64,000 nucleotides of DNA, taken from Achromobacter agilis (lineage in GTDB: Bacteria; Pseudomonadota; Gammaproteobacteria; Burkholderiales; Burkholderiaceae_B). How positions within the stretch are numbered: position 1 is the first letter of the stretch; each line of letters begins with the position of its first letter. The stretch covers positions 310,001 through 374,000 of the forward strand of contig NZ_UFQB01000002.1 in NCBI RefSeq assembly GCF_900496965.1. Direction: 5' to 3'. Made by a program: the position numbers and the translations under genes. This document shows positions 8,631 to 17,450 of the stretch, piece by piece. Under the pieces are notes generated by a model. It worked only from the letters and a program-made list of their open reading frames with translations, made no database searches and had not been told where the DNA came from.

Positions 8631-8656
8631 GGCGGCGCGGCCAGCGCCGCGCCGCC
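8631..8656. terminator. Ten-base stem between convergent LysR and tautomerase genes
   Basis: GGCGGCGCGG at 8631-8640 and CCGCGCCGCC at 8647-8656 are exact inverted copies with a six-base loop, filling the 40-base gap between two convergent genes. It has no T-tract. Position and strength suggest a bidirectional transcript end, perhaps Rho-assisted. Confidence 0.45.
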
Positions 8657-8664
8657 TGACGGCT

Positions 8665-9045
8665 TCACGCGTACTGCGCGAGGCCGCGGCCGAGGGACCA
8701 GTTCTCTTTCGCCACCTCCACCAGGTTCACGAACACATCCTCCGAGCGCATGCCGGGGCTTGCGCCCAGCCGTTGCGCGATCCGCTGGAACAGCGCCTTC
8801 TTCTGCTCCATGCTGCGGGTGTTGCTTGCCGTGATCTGGATGAACACGAGGTCGTCGCTGCGCGCGACATCCAGATAGGTCGCGCCATAGCGGAAGTTCG
8901 CGGCGTCATGCTCGGTCATGGCCATGAACTGATCGTCGTCGGGAACGTTGAAGGTTTCGCGCAGCGCCTGGTAGACGCCGTCGAAGATTGCCTGGCGATA
9001 GGCTTCCGGCTTTCCGGTGCGCAATGAGATATGAACAAGCGGCAT
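8665..9045 (-). CDS. Tautomerase-superfamily protein
   Basis: A 126-residue protein of the tautomerase superfamily with Pro2 available as the catalytic base after Met removal (MPLVHISLRTGK). The length (about twice 4-oxalocrotonate tautomerase) and the segments MTEHDAANFRYG, VFVNLVEV and ENWSLGRGLAQYA place it in the malonate semialdehyde decarboxylase-like/Tautomerase_2 branch. It is divergent from a LysR gene 81 bases away. The substrate is not predictable; it may be a degradation enzyme for a halogenated or aromatic ring product. Confidence 0.88.
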   Translation of the reverse strand: MPLVHISLRTGKPEAYRQAIFDGVYQALRETFNVPDDDQFMAMTEHDAANFRYGATYLDVARSDDLVFIQITASNTRSMEQKKALFQRIAQRLGASPGMRSEDVFVNLVEVAKENWSLGRGLAQYA

Positions 9046-9104
9046 CGTGGGTTCTCCATAGTGTGCCGCTTCATCTTATCTATTCTGATACGCTATCTGT
9101 CTAT

Positions 9105-9128
9105 ATATCAGTAATAAATATTTGATAT
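9105..9128. promoter_or_regulatory. Inverted repeat ATATCA-N12-TGATAT at LysR start
   Basis: In an AT-rich gap between divergent genes, ATATCA (9105-9110) and TGATAT (9123-9128) are inverted copies. The right arm overlaps the ATG of the LysR gene, and no Shine-Dalgarno sequence is seen there. Placement suits autoregulation by the LysR protein. Confidence 0.4.
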
Positions 9129-9984
9129 GACTGAACGCACGCTCGACCTCGATGCCGTCAAGGCCTTCGTCCGCATTGCCGAGCTCGGCAGCTTCACGCA
9201 TGCCGCCGAAGCCATGGGAACCACCCAGGCGGCGGTCAGTTTGAAACTGAAGCGGCTCGAAGACCGGCTCGGTTTCCGCCTGGTCGAGCGCACGCCCCGC
9301 TACGTGGAGCTTTCAGCGCGGGGCGCCGGTTTTCTGGAACATGCGCGCGAACTCCTGGCCGTGCACGATCGCGCCCTGTTCGCCATGGCGAAAGCCCGGC
9401 AGCGCCTTGCCATCGGCATCAGCGATCATGTCGCGGGGCCCGAGCTCCCCGCGCTGATCGCGCGCATGAATGCACAGGATCCCCAGCTGTTGATCGAAAT
9501 CCGGATTGCCTCGTCGGGCGACCTGCTTCAGAGCTTCGACCGGCGGGAACTCGACACGGTGATCGTCCGCCTGCATGCGGGCCGCGATGACGGGAAGATC
9601 ATCACCCAAGAGAAATTCGGCTGGTACGCGGCGCCGGGCTGGCAGCATCGGACCGGAGAGCCGCTGCCGCTGGCCACGATGGCGCAGCCTTGCGGCGTGC
9701 GCGCGCTGGCCGGCCAGTTGCTCGATGCGGCCGGCATACGCTGGACTGAGGTTTTCGTGGGCGGCGGCGTGATGGCCGTCACGGCCGCCGTGATGGCGGG
9801 GCTTGGCGTTGCCGCGTTGTCTCCGCGCATGCTGCCGTTCGGCGCGGTGGATGCGGGGCCCAAACTGGGGCTGCCCGCCATACCGCAATTGCCGGTCTTG
9901 CTGCACACCCGAGTCAAGGACGAGCGCGCGCGCGATGCGCTCGCCGCCCTGTCAGCGGCCTTCCGGAGCGCGGTGCGCGGCTGA
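9127..9984 (+). CDS. LysR-family transcriptional regulator
   Basis: A 285-residue LysR protein with the helix-turn-helix at about residues 8-65 (LDAVKAFVRIAELGSFTHAA, TTQAAVSLKLKRLEDRLG). A ligand-binding domain follows and includes an alanine/glycine-rich segment near 218-236. It is divergent from the tautomerase gene, its likely target. The start ATG at 9127 has no clear ribosome-binding site. The convergent SDR gene ends ten bases downstream of its stop. Confidence 0.92.
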   Translation: MTERTLDLDAVKAFVRIAELGSFTHAAEAMGTTQAAVSLKLKRLEDRLGFRLVERTPRYVELSARGAGFLEHARELLAVHDRALFAMAKARQRLAIGISDHVAGPELPALIARMNAQDPQLLIEIRIASSGDLLQSFDRRELDTVIVRLHAGRDDGKIITQEKFGWYAAPGWQHRTGEPLPLATMAQPCGVRALAGQLLDAAGIRWTEVFVGGGVMAVTAAVMAGLGVAALSPRMLPFGAVDAGPKLGLPAIPQLPVLLHTRVKDERARDALAALSAAFRSAVRG

Positions 9985-9993
9985 CGCCGCGGG

Positions 9994-10713
9994 TTACGAA
10001 CGCCCGGCCAGGCTGCCGCCGCCGTCCACGCCCAGCACCTGGCCGGTGATGAAGCCGGCGTCGTCCGACAGCAGGAAGGCGATCGCGGCCGCCACCTCGG
10101 CGGGAGTGCCTAGGCGCTTCATGGGCACGGAAGCCAGGGCGCGCTTCTCGCCTTCGCTGCCCGCGGGGCGCGTGGCGCGGAACATTTCCGTTTCGATCGG
10201 GCCCGGCGCGACTGCATTGGCGGTGACGCCGTATTCGGCAAGTTCCAGCGCCCAGCTGCGGGTACAGCCCACCAGCGCGCTCTTGGCGGCCGAATAGGCG
10301 GTGCGCTCCATGCCGCCATGGATGGCGCGGCTGACCACATTGACGATGCGGCCCGCGCGGCGCACCTTCATGGATTCGATGAAGGCCTGGGTGACCTGCA
10401 CCGCCACGCGCACGTTCAGATCCAGTACGTTGTACAAGGTGGCCAGGTCGATTTCGCCCAGCGGCTGCGGCGAAACGATGCCCACATTGTTAACCACGGC
10501 GTCGACAGGGAATTTCTCGCGGATTTCACGCAGCACCTCTTCGGTGCGGCCGGCGTCCGCCAGGTCACAGGCATAGAGATAGCCGGGAAAATCCACGTCG
10601 GTGGTGTTGCGCGCGATGCCCACCACATGGCAGCCCATGTCGGACAACCGCTGCGTGAGGGCCCAGCCTATGCCTTTGGTGGCGCCCGTGATGAGCACGC
10701 ATTTGTCCTTCAT
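9994..10713 (-). CDS. SDR-family NAD(P)-dependent oxidoreductase (FabG-like)
   Basis: A 239-residue classical short-chain dehydrogenase. Visible are the nucleotide-binding TGATKGIG at 9-16, NNVG at 75-78, Asn100, and the Ser128/Tyr140/Lys144 catalytic set (YSAAK). The C-terminal GQVLGVDGG is typical of 3-oxoacyl-ACP reductase-like members. It lies between a LysR gene and the alanine racemase terminator and has no obvious operon partner. The substrate is unknown. Confidence 0.9.
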   Translation of the reverse strand: MKDKCVLITGATKGIGWALTQRLSDMGCHVVGIARNTTDVDFPGYLYACDLADAGRTEEVLREIREKFPVDAVVNNVGIVSPQPLGEIDLATLYNVLDLNVRVAVQVTQAFIESMKVRRAGRIVNVVSRAIHGGMERTAYSAAKSALVGCTRSWALELAEYGVTANAVAPGPIETEMFRATRPAGSEGEKRALASVPMKRLGTPAEVAAAIAFLLSDDAGFITGQVLGVDGGGSLAGRS

Positions 10714-10745
10714 GGATTGAAACCTCGCAGTCCGTTTTCTTGGTC

Positions 10746-10768
10746 AAAAACGGGCGCTTGAGCGCCCG
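10746..10768 (-). terminator. Rho-independent terminator of the alanine racemase gene
   Basis: On the minus strand CGGGCGC-TCAA-GCGCCCG is followed directly by TTTTT (plus-strand bases 10750-10746). It lies 76 bases past the alanine racemase stop codon and 33 bases before the SDR start, so it separates the two genes. Confidence 0.8.
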
Positions 10769-10844
10769 GTCTTCCAAGTAGACACCATCCGGCGCCACCT
10801 GTCTTGTAAATTGCGTAGCAATTCTTGCACGCCGGACGGCCGGC

Positions 10845-11981
10845 TCAGGCGTCCCGCGTGACGGGAACGCGCGGCGCCAGGGCGCACAGCAGCTCGTAAC
10901 CGATGGTGCCGGCGGCCTGGGCCACTTCGTCCACGGAGGGGCCGTCTTCGCCCCAGAGCGAGACGGGCGTGCCGACCCCGGCCGCGGGGATGGGCTCCAG
11001 GTCGACGATCAGCATGTCCATGGACACGCGGCCCACCAGCTGGGTGCGGATGCCGGCCACAACCACCGGCGTGCCGGTGGCGGCATGGCGGGGATAGCCG
11101 TCGGCGTAGCCGCAAGCCACGATACCGATGCGCATGGAGCGCTCGGCGCGGAAAATGGCGCCATAGCCGACCGAATCGCCCGCCTTGAGCTCCTGCACGG
11201 CGATGATTTCCGAACGCAGCGACATGGCCGGCTTCAGGCCGAAGGACACGGCTTCGGCGTCGGCGAACGGCGAGGCCCCGTAGAGGCAGATGCCGGGGCG
11301 CACCCAGTGCGTCTGCGTTTCGGAGCCGACGGCGATCTCGGCGAAACGCAGCGTGGCCGCCGAATTGCAGACGCTGATCGCGCCCGGCAGCTTATGCGTC
11401 ACCGAATTGAAAAGGCCGAGTTGTTCGTTCACGCCCTGAGGACCGTCGGCGCAAGCGAAGTGGGTCATCTTGCCGACCGAGCCCAGCGTGCCCTGTTGCT
11501 GCAGCAGCATGGCGCGTTCGTGCGCCGCGGCATAGGCCGCCGGACTGAAGCCCAGGCGGTTCATGCCGGTATTGAGCTTAAGCATGATGTCGACCCGGCG
11601 CGACAGGCGCGCGCGCGCCAGCATGTCCAGCTGCTCGCGGTTGTGCACCGTGGTACTGAGGTGATAGCGGTCGACGATATCGAGGTCGGACGGGTTGAAA
11701 AACCCTTCCAGCAGCAGGATCGGCCCGCCCCATCCCGCTTCGCGGCAGCGCACGGCCTCGTCCAGGTCCAGCATCGCCAGGCCTTGCGCCTTCGAGAAGC
11801 CGGCCACCGCCTGTTCGATGCCATGCCCGTAGGCGTTGGCCTTGATGACCGCCCAGATCGAGGGCGGCAGCCCCGACGCGGCAGCGGCGGTCTGGTCGAG
11901 ATGACGGCGCACGGCGGCAAGATTGTGCGCAAGGGCTGAAACGGAGACGGTGGCTGAAATTGGGCGCGGCATGGTGTGCAA
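10845..11981 (-). CDS. alr: Alanine racemase (PLP-dependent)
   Basis: A 378-residue alanine racemase that interconverts L- and D-alanine for peptidoglycan synthesis. The PLP lysine is Lys47 in [11 protein letters not shown], and the second catalytic base is Tyr273 in [14 protein letters not shown] near 174-179 and the C-terminal [10 protein letters not shown] are also typical. An alternative start three codons later (11972, MPRPIS) is equally possible. The sequence cannot separate the biosynthetic alr from a catabolic dadX; no dadA is nearby. A strong terminator follows. Confidence 0.95.
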   Translation of the reverse strand: MHTMPRPISATVSVSALAHNLAAVRRHLDQTAAAASGLPPSIWAVIKANAYGHGIEQAVAGFSKAQGLAMLDLDEAVRCREAGWGGPILLLEGFFNPSDLDIVDRYHLSTTVHNREQLDMLARARLSRRVDIMLKLNTGMNRLGFSPAAYAAAHERAMLLQQQGTLGSVGKMTHFACADGPQGVNEQLGLFNSVTHKLPGAISVCNSAATLRFAEIAVGSETQTHWVRPGICLYGASPFADAEAVSFGLKPAMSLRSEIIAVQELKAGDSVGYGAIFRAERSMRIGIVACGYADGYPRHAATGTPVVVAGIRTQLVGRVSMDMLIVDLEPIPAAGVGTPVSLWGEDGPSVDEVAQAAGTIGYELLCALAPRVPVTRDA

Positions 11982-12113
11982 TCCTGTGGCGCTTAAGTCT
12001 AACTGATCCTCGCCCTTGCGGCACTGCGCCGCGCCTGGGAAAACGGCCAGCGCCCATTCACCTTAAAATGGGTCGGTCAGGGCCCCCTCGGGCCGCAATC
12101 GCACACCCGCTTT

Positions 12114-12944
12114 ATGTCCATCGATCACTACGAGAACTTCCCCGTCGCCTCGCTGCTGCTGCCGCGCAGGCTGCGCGGCGCCGTGACCGATATCTACCGG
12201 TTCGCCCGCGCCGCGGACGACATCGCCGATGAAGGCAGCGCCTCGGACGAGGAACGGCTGAACCAACTGGCCGTGTTCCGCGCCGAACTGCATCGCATCG
12301 GCGCCGAACCCGGCTCGACGCCGGAACCCGGCCCGCCCGAACTGGCCGGCATCTTCAAGCCGCTGGCGGCCACGATCGCCCGCCACCAGTTGCCCATCAC
12401 ACCCTTCTACGACCTGCTGTCCGCCTTCGAGCAGGACATCAGCGTCAAACGCTACGAAGACTACGCCGCCCTGGCCGATTACTGCACCCGTTCGGCCAAT
12501 CCGGTGGGCCGGCTGATGCTGCACCTGTTCGAAGCCACCAATCCGCAGAACGTGAGCGAGGCCGACTCGATCTGCACCGGCCTGCAGTTGGTGAACTTCT
12601 GGCAGGACGTGCGGGTGGACTGGCGCAAGCATCGCGTCTACCTGCCGCAGGAAGACCTGCGCCGCCACGGCGTATCCGACGACGACCTGGCCGCCTGCCG
12701 GCTGACGCCCGCGTGGCGCGATCTGATGGCGTTCGAGGTGGAGCGGGCCCGGGCGCTGCTACACTTCGGCGCTCCGCTGGCGCGCCGCCTGCCGGGCCGC
12801 ATGGGCCTGGAGCTGCGCCTGGTGGTGCAAGGCGGGCTGCGCGTGCTGGAGCGTATCCAGGCGAGCGGCTACGATGTATTCATGAATCGCCCCGAATTGG
12901 GCGCCAAAGACTGGGCCATCATGTTGTGGCGCGCAATTACCTGA
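12114..12944 (+). CDS. hpnC: Squalene synthase HpnC (hydroxysqualene-forming pathway)
   Basis: A 276-residue member of the trans-isoprenyl diphosphate synthase, squalene/phytoene synthase family. The N-terminus YENFPVASLLLPRRLRG is characteristic of HpnC. The first Asp-rich motif is RAADDIADE near 32-40 and the second region is FWQDVRVDW near 162-170. In bacteria HpnC converts hydroxysqualene to presqualene-type intermediates in the three-step route to squalene with HpnD and HpnE. hpnD starts one base after its stop. Confidence 0.93.
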   Translation: MSIDHYENFPVASLLLPRRLRGAVTDIYRFARAADDIADEGSASDEERLNQLAVFRAELHRIGAEPGSTPEPGPPELAGIFKPLAATIARHQLPITPFYDLLSAFEQDISVKRYEDYAALADYCTRSANPVGRLMLHLFEATNPQNVSEADSICTGLQLVNFWQDVRVDWRKHRVYLPQEDLRRHGVSDDDLAACRLTPAWRDLMAFEVERARALLHFGAPLARRLPGRMGLELRLVVQGGLRVLERIQASGYDVFMNRPELGAKDWAIMLWRAIT

Positions 12945-12945
12945 T

Positions 12946-13809
12946 ATGACCCCTGACGAATATTGCCAGGAAAAGGCCGCCAAAAGCGGTTCGAGCTTCT
13001 ACTACGCCTTCCTGTTCCTGCCGCCCGAGCGCCGGCGCGCCATCACGGCGCTGTATGCCTATTGCCGCGAAGTCGACGACGTGGTGGACGAGTGCACCGA
13101 CCCGTCCCTGGCCCGCGTCAAGCTGGCCTGGTGGCGCACCCAGATCAACCAGATGTTCGACGGCACGCCGGACCATCCCGTAACGCGCGCCCTGCAGCCG
13201 CACCTGGAAAGCTGTTCGATCACGCGCGAGCGCTTGCTGGCCGTGGTCGACGGCATGGAAATGGACCTGGACCAGACCCGCTACCTGGACTGGCCCGGCC
13301 TGCGGAAGTACTGCTGGCACGCCGCCGGCGTGGTGGGCGAACTGTCCGCCGGCGTCTTCGGCTACTCCGACCCCAAGACCCTGGTCTACGCGGAAAAGCT
13401 CGGCCTGGCGTTCCAGATGACGAACATCATCCGCGACGTGGGCGACGACGCCCGCCGCGGCCGCATCTACCTGCCGGTCAACGACATGCAGCAATTCGAG
13501 GTCAAGGCCTCGGACATCCTGAACGGCCAATACTCCGAACGCTTCAGCGCGCTGATGAAGTTCCAGGCCGACCGCGCGCGCGGCCTGTACCGCGAGGCGA
13601 TGAGCAACCTGCCGGAAGCCGACCGCCGTTCGCAGCGGCCCGGGCTGATGATGGCCGCCATCTATCACGCGCTGCTCGACGAGATCGAGCGCGACAACTG
13701 GCAGGTGCTGCACCAGCGGATCTCGCTCACGCCCCTGCGCAAGCTGTGGCTGGCCTGGAAGACCTGGGTGGGCGGCGGACGCGGACTCGTCCGCCGGCTG
13801 GCACGGTGA
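12946..13809 (+). CDS. hpnD: Presqualene diphosphate synthase HpnD
   Basis: A 287-residue squalene/phytoene synthase family enzyme that condenses two farnesyl diphosphates to presqualene diphosphate. It has both Asp-rich motifs (YCREVDDVVDE near 41-51; MTNIIRDVGDDARRGR near 154-169) and the conserved segment GRIYLP. It is tightly packed between hpnC and hpnE, with which it overlaps by four bases, so translation is probably coupled. Confidence 0.94.
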   Translation: MTPDEYCQEKAAKSGSSFYYAFLFLPPERRRAITALYAYCREVDDVVDECTDPSLARVKLAWWRTQINQMFDGTPDHPVTRALQPHLESCSITRERLLAVVDGMEMDLDQTRYLDWPGLRKYCWHAAGVVGELSAGVFGYSDPKTLVYAEKLGLAFQMTNIIRDVGDDARRGRIYLPVNDMQQFEVKASDILNGQYSERFSALMKFQADRARGLYREAMSNLPEADRRSQRPGLMMAAIYHALLDEIERDNWQVLHQRISLTPLRKLWLAWKTWVGGGRGLVRRLAR

Positions 13810-15128
13810 AGGCCGCGGTCATCGGCGCGGGCTGGGCCGGTCTGGCGGCCAGTGTCGCCCTGCGCGAAGCGGGCGCCAAGGTCACGGTGTTCGAAGCCGG
13901 CCATACGCCCGGCGGGCGCGCTCGGCGCGTCTTCCATACCGAATTCGACGCGCCGCTGGACAACGGCCAGCACCTGCTTTCGGGCGCCTACAAGCACACG
14001 CTGGCGCTGATGCGCCGGGTGGGCCGCAACCCGGACGCCCTGCTGATGCGCCGCCCCCTGCGGCTGGCCAGCCTGGACGGCCGCTTCCACCTGTCCGCCC
14101 CGCGCCTGCCCGCGCCGCTGCACATGGCCATCGCCATCCTGCGCGCGCGCGGCCTGTCGTGGGTCGACCGCTGTGCCACCCTGCGCCTGATGCGCGGGCT
14201 GAAAGCCATGTCCTGGACCCCGCCGCGCGACTGGACCGTGCTGCATCTGCTGCATTACCACGGGCAGTCGGAGGCGCTGATCCGCCAGCTCTGGGAGCCG
14301 CTCTGCCTGGCCGCGCTGAATACGCCCATGGCCACGGCCAGCGCCGCGCTGTTCGCGCGCGTGCTGCGCGACAGCCTGGCTGGCAGCCGCGAAGACAGCG
14401 ACATGCTGCTGCCCTGCACCGACCTGTCCGCGCTGTGGCCCGACGCCGCCGCCCGCCAGGTGACGATGCGCTATGGCAGCACGGTGCGCCAGATACGCCC
14501 GTCCCCCGAGGGCATCGATATCAACCAGGAACGCTTCGACGCGGCCGTGCTGGCGGTGCCCCCCACTTTCGCGGCCCGGTTGCTGGACGCGCCGCTGCGG
14601 GAAGCCGGCGCCACCGGCCTGCTGGAGGCGCTGAAGGCTTTCGACTATCTGCCCATCGCCACGCTCAACCTGCGGCTGGCGGAGCCCTGGCGCCTGCCCG
14701 AACCCATGATGATGCTGCGCGAGGAATCCGCCCGGGGCCACATCGGCCAGTGGCTGTTCGACCGCGCGCAGTTGGCCGGCGACACCAAGGCGGGCGAACT
14801 GGCCGTGGTGGCCAGCGCCGCCACCGGCATCGCCGACCGCAACCGCCAGCAGGTCATCGAGGCGCTGATCGACCAGGTGGCGGAACAGGCCGCCCGCCAT
14901 CCCGCGCGCCTGCCCTCCATGCCGGAAGTGTCGGCGGCGGAGCTATTCATCGAGAAACGCGCGACCTTCGCGGCGGTGCCGGGCCTGACCCGCCCGCTGA
15001 ATTCCACGCCCTGGCCCACGCTGGCGCTTGCCGGCGACTGGACCGACACCGGCTACCCCGGTGTGCTGGAAGGCGCCGTGCGCAGCGGCCTGCAGGCCGC
15101 GCGCGTGCTGGCTCCGCTGGCCGGCTAG
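13806..15128 (+). CDS. hpnE: Hydroxysqualene dehydroxylase HpnE
   Basis: A 440-residue FAD-dependent amine-oxidase-fold protein that reduces hydroxysqualene to squalene. The Rossmann dinucleotide motif AVIGAGWAGLAAS is at the N-terminus and the FAD-binding GDWTDTGYPGVLEGAV is near the C-terminus. The start is GTG at 13806, overlapping the hpnD stop as GTGA; a much longer in-frame extension to 12963 is only open reading through hpnD. No squalene-hopene cyclase is in the window, so the end use of squalene here is not shown. The stop codon is shared in CTAG with convergent crcB. Confidence 0.92.
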   Translation: MKAAVIGAGWAGLAASVALREAGAKVTVFEAGHTPGGRARRVFHTEFDAPLDNGQHLLSGAYKHTLALMRRVGRNPDALLMRRPLRLASLDGRFHLSAPRLPAPLHMAIAILRARGLSWVDRCATLRLMRGLKAMSWTPPRDWTVLHLLHYHGQSEALIRQLWEPLCLAALNTPMATASAALFARVLRDSLAGSREDSDMLLPCTDLSALWPDAAARQVTMRYGSTVRQIRPSPEGIDINQERFDAAVLAVPPTFAARLLDAPLREAGATGLLEALKAFDYLPIATLNLRLAEPWRLPEPMMMLREESARGHIGQWLFDRAQLAGDTKAGELAVVASAATGIADRNRQQVIEALIDQVAEQAARHPARLPSMPEVSAAELFIEKRATFAAVPGLTRPLNSTPWPTLALAGDWTDTGYPGVLEGAVRSGLQAARVLAPLAG

Positions 15129-15517
15129 CGCAGCAGGCTGGCGGTGGCCAAGCCTGCCGCCGTCAGCGCAAGCGAACCCGCCAGGCTGAAGCCGGCGTAG
15201 CTCAGCGCGGTGCCGTAAGCGCCGCGCTCCAGCATGGCCACCGTTTCCGCCGAAAACGTCGAAAACGTGGTCAGCCCCCCCATGAAACCGGTGACCGCGC
15301 CCAGCCGCACCCAGGCCGGCCACTCCGGATGCCCGGCCACCAGGGCCAGCACCAGCCCCACCAGGTAGCCCCCCGCGAGATTCACCGCGAAGGTGCCCCA
15401 CGGCCAAGACTCGACGTTCAGCCACAGGCCGACCAGCCAGCGGGCCCAGGCGCCGAACATGGCGCCCACGCCCACGGCCAGGAAGTTAAGGGGAATCAGG
15501 GTTTGGTATGCGGACAT
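15125..15517 (-). CDS. crcB: Fluoride exporter CrcB (Fluc)
   Basis: A 130-residue four-helix membrane protein of the CrcB/Fluc family that exports fluoride as a dual-topology dimer. It shows GAMFGAWARW near 18-27, the pore Asn in GTFAVNLAGGYLVG near 41-54 and GFMGGLTTFSTFSAE near 76-90, the phenylalanine-rich pore segment. It starts six bases after the HdeD-like gene and probably shares its transcript. Its stop codon overlaps that of convergent hpnE. No fluoride riboswitch was recognised upstream. Confidence 0.95.
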   Translation of the reverse strand: MSAYQTLIPLNFLAVGVGAMFGAWARWLVGLWLNVESWPWGTFAVNLAGGYLVGLVLALVAGHPEWPAWVRLGAVTGFMGGLTTFSTFSAETVAMLERGAYGTALSYAGFSLAGSLALTAAGLATASLLR

Positions 15518-15523
15518 CGGGAA

Positions 15524-16078
15524 TCAGGGCGCCTTGTGCTGCCTGAGGCGGAAAGAAAAAACCAGGAGAAGTATGCCGAAAAACACGGCATAGATGCCAA
15601 TGACCCAGACCAGCGCCAGGGCGCCCGCGCCGGGTTGCATGATCAGCATGCCGCCGAACAGCACGGACACCAGCCCCGACAGGCCGAGCAGCCATTCGTT
15701 GCGGATTTCCTTGCGGAAGCGGACGGCGGCGATGATCTGGAATACCCCGGACACCAGCGCCCAGATAGCGATGATGTAGAGCAGGATCAGCGCCGTCAGG
15801 CCCGGCCAAAGAAACGTGACGATCCCCGCCGCGACGCCCAGCAGGCCCACGACGATGAGCGCCCACAGCGGCTTGCCGTTGTCCCGGATGCGCACGCCGG
15901 CGACCAGCGCCAGCACGCCATCCGCCAGTGCGAATGCGCCCCATACCAGTACCAGGGCAGACAGCGTGATGGCTGGCATGAGCATGGCCATGAGGCCGAA
16001 CAGGATGGCGACGACGCCGCGCAATGCCACCCACCCCCAATGACGACCGATCCGATCCGCGACTTGCTGTTCGAGCAT
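15524..16078 (-). CDS. HdeD-family membrane protein
   Basis: A 184-residue protein with about six hydrophobic helices and the HdeD/DUF308 pattern (ALRGVVAILFGLMAMLMP at the start, ALADGVLALVAG). In E. coli HdeD is linked to acid resistance; the molecular role is not settled. The start ATG at 16078 is preceded by a near-perfect GGAGGT, so an in-frame extension to 16210 is not accepted. It is the first gene of the HdeD-crcB pair. Confidence 0.88.
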   Translation of the reverse strand: MLEQQVADRIGRHWGWVALRGVVAILFGLMAMLMPAITLSALVLVWGAFALADGVLALVAGVRIRDNGKPLWALIVVGLLGVAAGIVTFLWPGLTALILLYIIAIWALVSGVFQIIAAVRFRKEIRNEWLLGLSGLVSVLFGGMLIMQPGAGALALVWVIGIYAVFFGILLLVFSFRLRQHKAP

Positions 16079-16213
16079 GACGACCTCCGGTGTTTGTAAC
16101 GGGTGGCCTATCTTATCGCTGCCGGCCCGCAGGCGCCACGCCGCGCCGTCCCCGCCCCGGCGGCGCCGGCGAAATCGATTGAAATCATCATCCAGCCTCA
16201 ATCGCGGCATTTA

Positions 16214-16228
16214 TAAGAGTCATTCTCA
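16214..16228 (+). promoter_or_regulatory. Probable Fur box upstream of the PepSY operon
   Basis: TAAGAGTCATTCTCA is a 7-1-7 element with five of seven arm positions inverted. Read on the other strand it is TGAGAATGACTCTTA, which shares TGAGAAT with the perfect palindrome at 57212-57226. It lies 38 bases before the PepSY gene start, a usual place for Fur repression. Confidence 0.55.
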
Positions 16229-16266
16229 TTAAATGTTAGAATCCGCGGGCTTTCACCCGATACCCC

Positions 16267-16893
16267 ATGGACAGTCAACCCACCCCTCGCCGCCGGGCCT
16301 ATTGGCTCAAGACGCTGCATCAATGGCACTGGATCAGTTCAGCGCTGTGTCTGCTGGGAATGTTGCTGTTCGCGGTCACGGGGCTGACCCTGAACAACGC
16401 CTCGCACATCGAGGCCAAGCCGGTGGTGAGCAACCGCGAGGCCCGGCTGCCCGCCGCCGTGCTGGCGCAATTGTCCCCGCCGCCCGCGCAGAAAAAGGCC
16501 CCCCTGCCTGCTCCCGTCGCCCAATGGCTGGACGACACGCTGGGCGCCGCTTCGGCCGGCCGGCCCGCGGAATGGTCCCCTGACGAAATCTACCTGTCGC
16601 TGCCGCGCGCCGGCGGCGACGCCTGGCTGTCCATCGACCTGTCCAGCGGCGACGTCGAATACGAGCGCACCGACCGCGGCTGGATCTCGTACCTGAACGA
16701 TCTGCACAAAGGCCGCAACACCGGCCTGGCCTGGAGCTGGTTCCTGGACATTTTCGCCGCCGCCTGTCTGGTCTTTTCGCTGACCGGGCTGGTGCTGCTG
16801 AAAATGCACGCCGGCAACCGCAGCGCGACCTGGCCCATGGTCGGGCTCGGGGTCGTGATCCCGGTGGTGCTGGCCCTGCTCTTCATTCATTGA
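16267..16893 (+). CDS. PepSY-associated TM helix protein
   Basis: A 208-residue inner-membrane protein. Helices are seen at about residues 22-42, 155-175 and 188-206, with a periplasmic PepSY-like domain between the first two (about 45-150) containing DEIYLSLPRAGGDAWLSIDLSSG. The first helix HQWHWISSALCLLGM begins with histidines that could bind haem. Proteins of this kind act in reduction of ferric siderophores or in transmembrane electron transfer. It is the first gene of a five-gene run ending with a flavodoxin reductase, which supports an electron-transfer role. Confidence 0.85.
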   Translation: MDSQPTPRRRAYWLKTLHQWHWISSALCLLGMLLFAVTGLTLNNASHIEAKPVVSNREARLPAAVLAQLSPPPAQKKAPLPAPVAQWLDDTLGAASAGRPAEWSPDEIYLSLPRAGGDAWLSIDLSSGDVEYERTDRGWISYLNDLHKGRNTGLAWSWFLDIFAAACLVFSLTGLVLLKMHAGNRSATWPMVGLGVVIPVVLALLFIH

Positions 16894-16920
16894 TTCTATC
16901 GATCCGCCCTGGAGACCTCC

Positions 16921-17436
16921 ATGCGCAAGCTGTTGTTGTCGGCCCTGCTGGCCGGCCTGATCGCCCGAACGGCCCACGCGGCCGACATCGGCCTGTCCAT
17001 CGAGGTCCCGCGCCTTGACGTCGCGGAATACCACCGGCCCTACGTGGCGATCTGGATCGAAAACCCCGACCAGAGCGTCGCCACCGATCTGGCGGTCTGG
17101 TACGACGTGGCCAAGAAGAACAACGAAGGCACCGAATGGCTCAAGGACATGCGCCAGTGGTGGCGTCGCAGTGGCCGCAACCAGCAGTTTCCGGTGGACG
17201 GCGTCAGCGGCGCGACGAAGCCCGCGGGCAAGCACGCGCTGAGCTTCGACGCGGCCAGCAAGCCCCTGTCGCAGCTCAAGCCCGGCCAGTACGCGGTGGT
17301 AGTCGAGGCGGCGCGCGAAGTCGGCGGCCGCGAACTGCTGCGCATCCCCTTCCAATGGCCGCCGCAGAAGGCCGAGCAGTTGACGGCCCGCGGCGAACAC
17401 GAACTGGGCGCCATCGCGCTCGACCTGAAACCCTGA
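16921..17436 (+). CDS. DUF2271 protein with ApbE-type flavinylation motif
   Basis: A 171-residue exported protein. A signal peptide covers residues 1-20 with cleavage after AHA. The mature domain (DUF2271) contains DGVSGATK at 93-100, matching the D-x-x-S-G-A-T motif that ApbE modifies by attaching FMN to the Thr, here Thr99. The apbE gene lies two genes downstream. The inference is that this is a periplasmic flavin-carrying electron carrier that works with the PepSY membrane protein. The fold also looks like a beta-sandwich with WIENPDQSVATDLAVWYD. Flavinylation is not shown directly. Confidence 0.82.
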   Translation: MRKLLLSALLAGLIARTAHAADIGLSIEVPRLDVAEYHRPYVAIWIENPDQSVATDLAVWYDVAKKNNEGTEWLKDMRQWWRRSGRNQQFPVDGVSGATKPAGKHALSFDAASKPLSQLKPGQYAVVVEAAREVGGRELLRIPFQWPPQKAEQLTARGEHELGAIALDLKP

Positions 17437-17450
17437 CTAGGAACGCAACG

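Noticed and set aside
15524-16210. Extended start of the HdeD-like gene
   Set aside because: The extra residues are Arg-rich and GGAGGT stands directly before ATG 16078.
15125-16266. Fluoride riboswitch ahead of crcB
   Set aside because: crcB follows the HdeD-like gene by six bases, and nothing resembling the conserved riboswitch core was seen before that gene.
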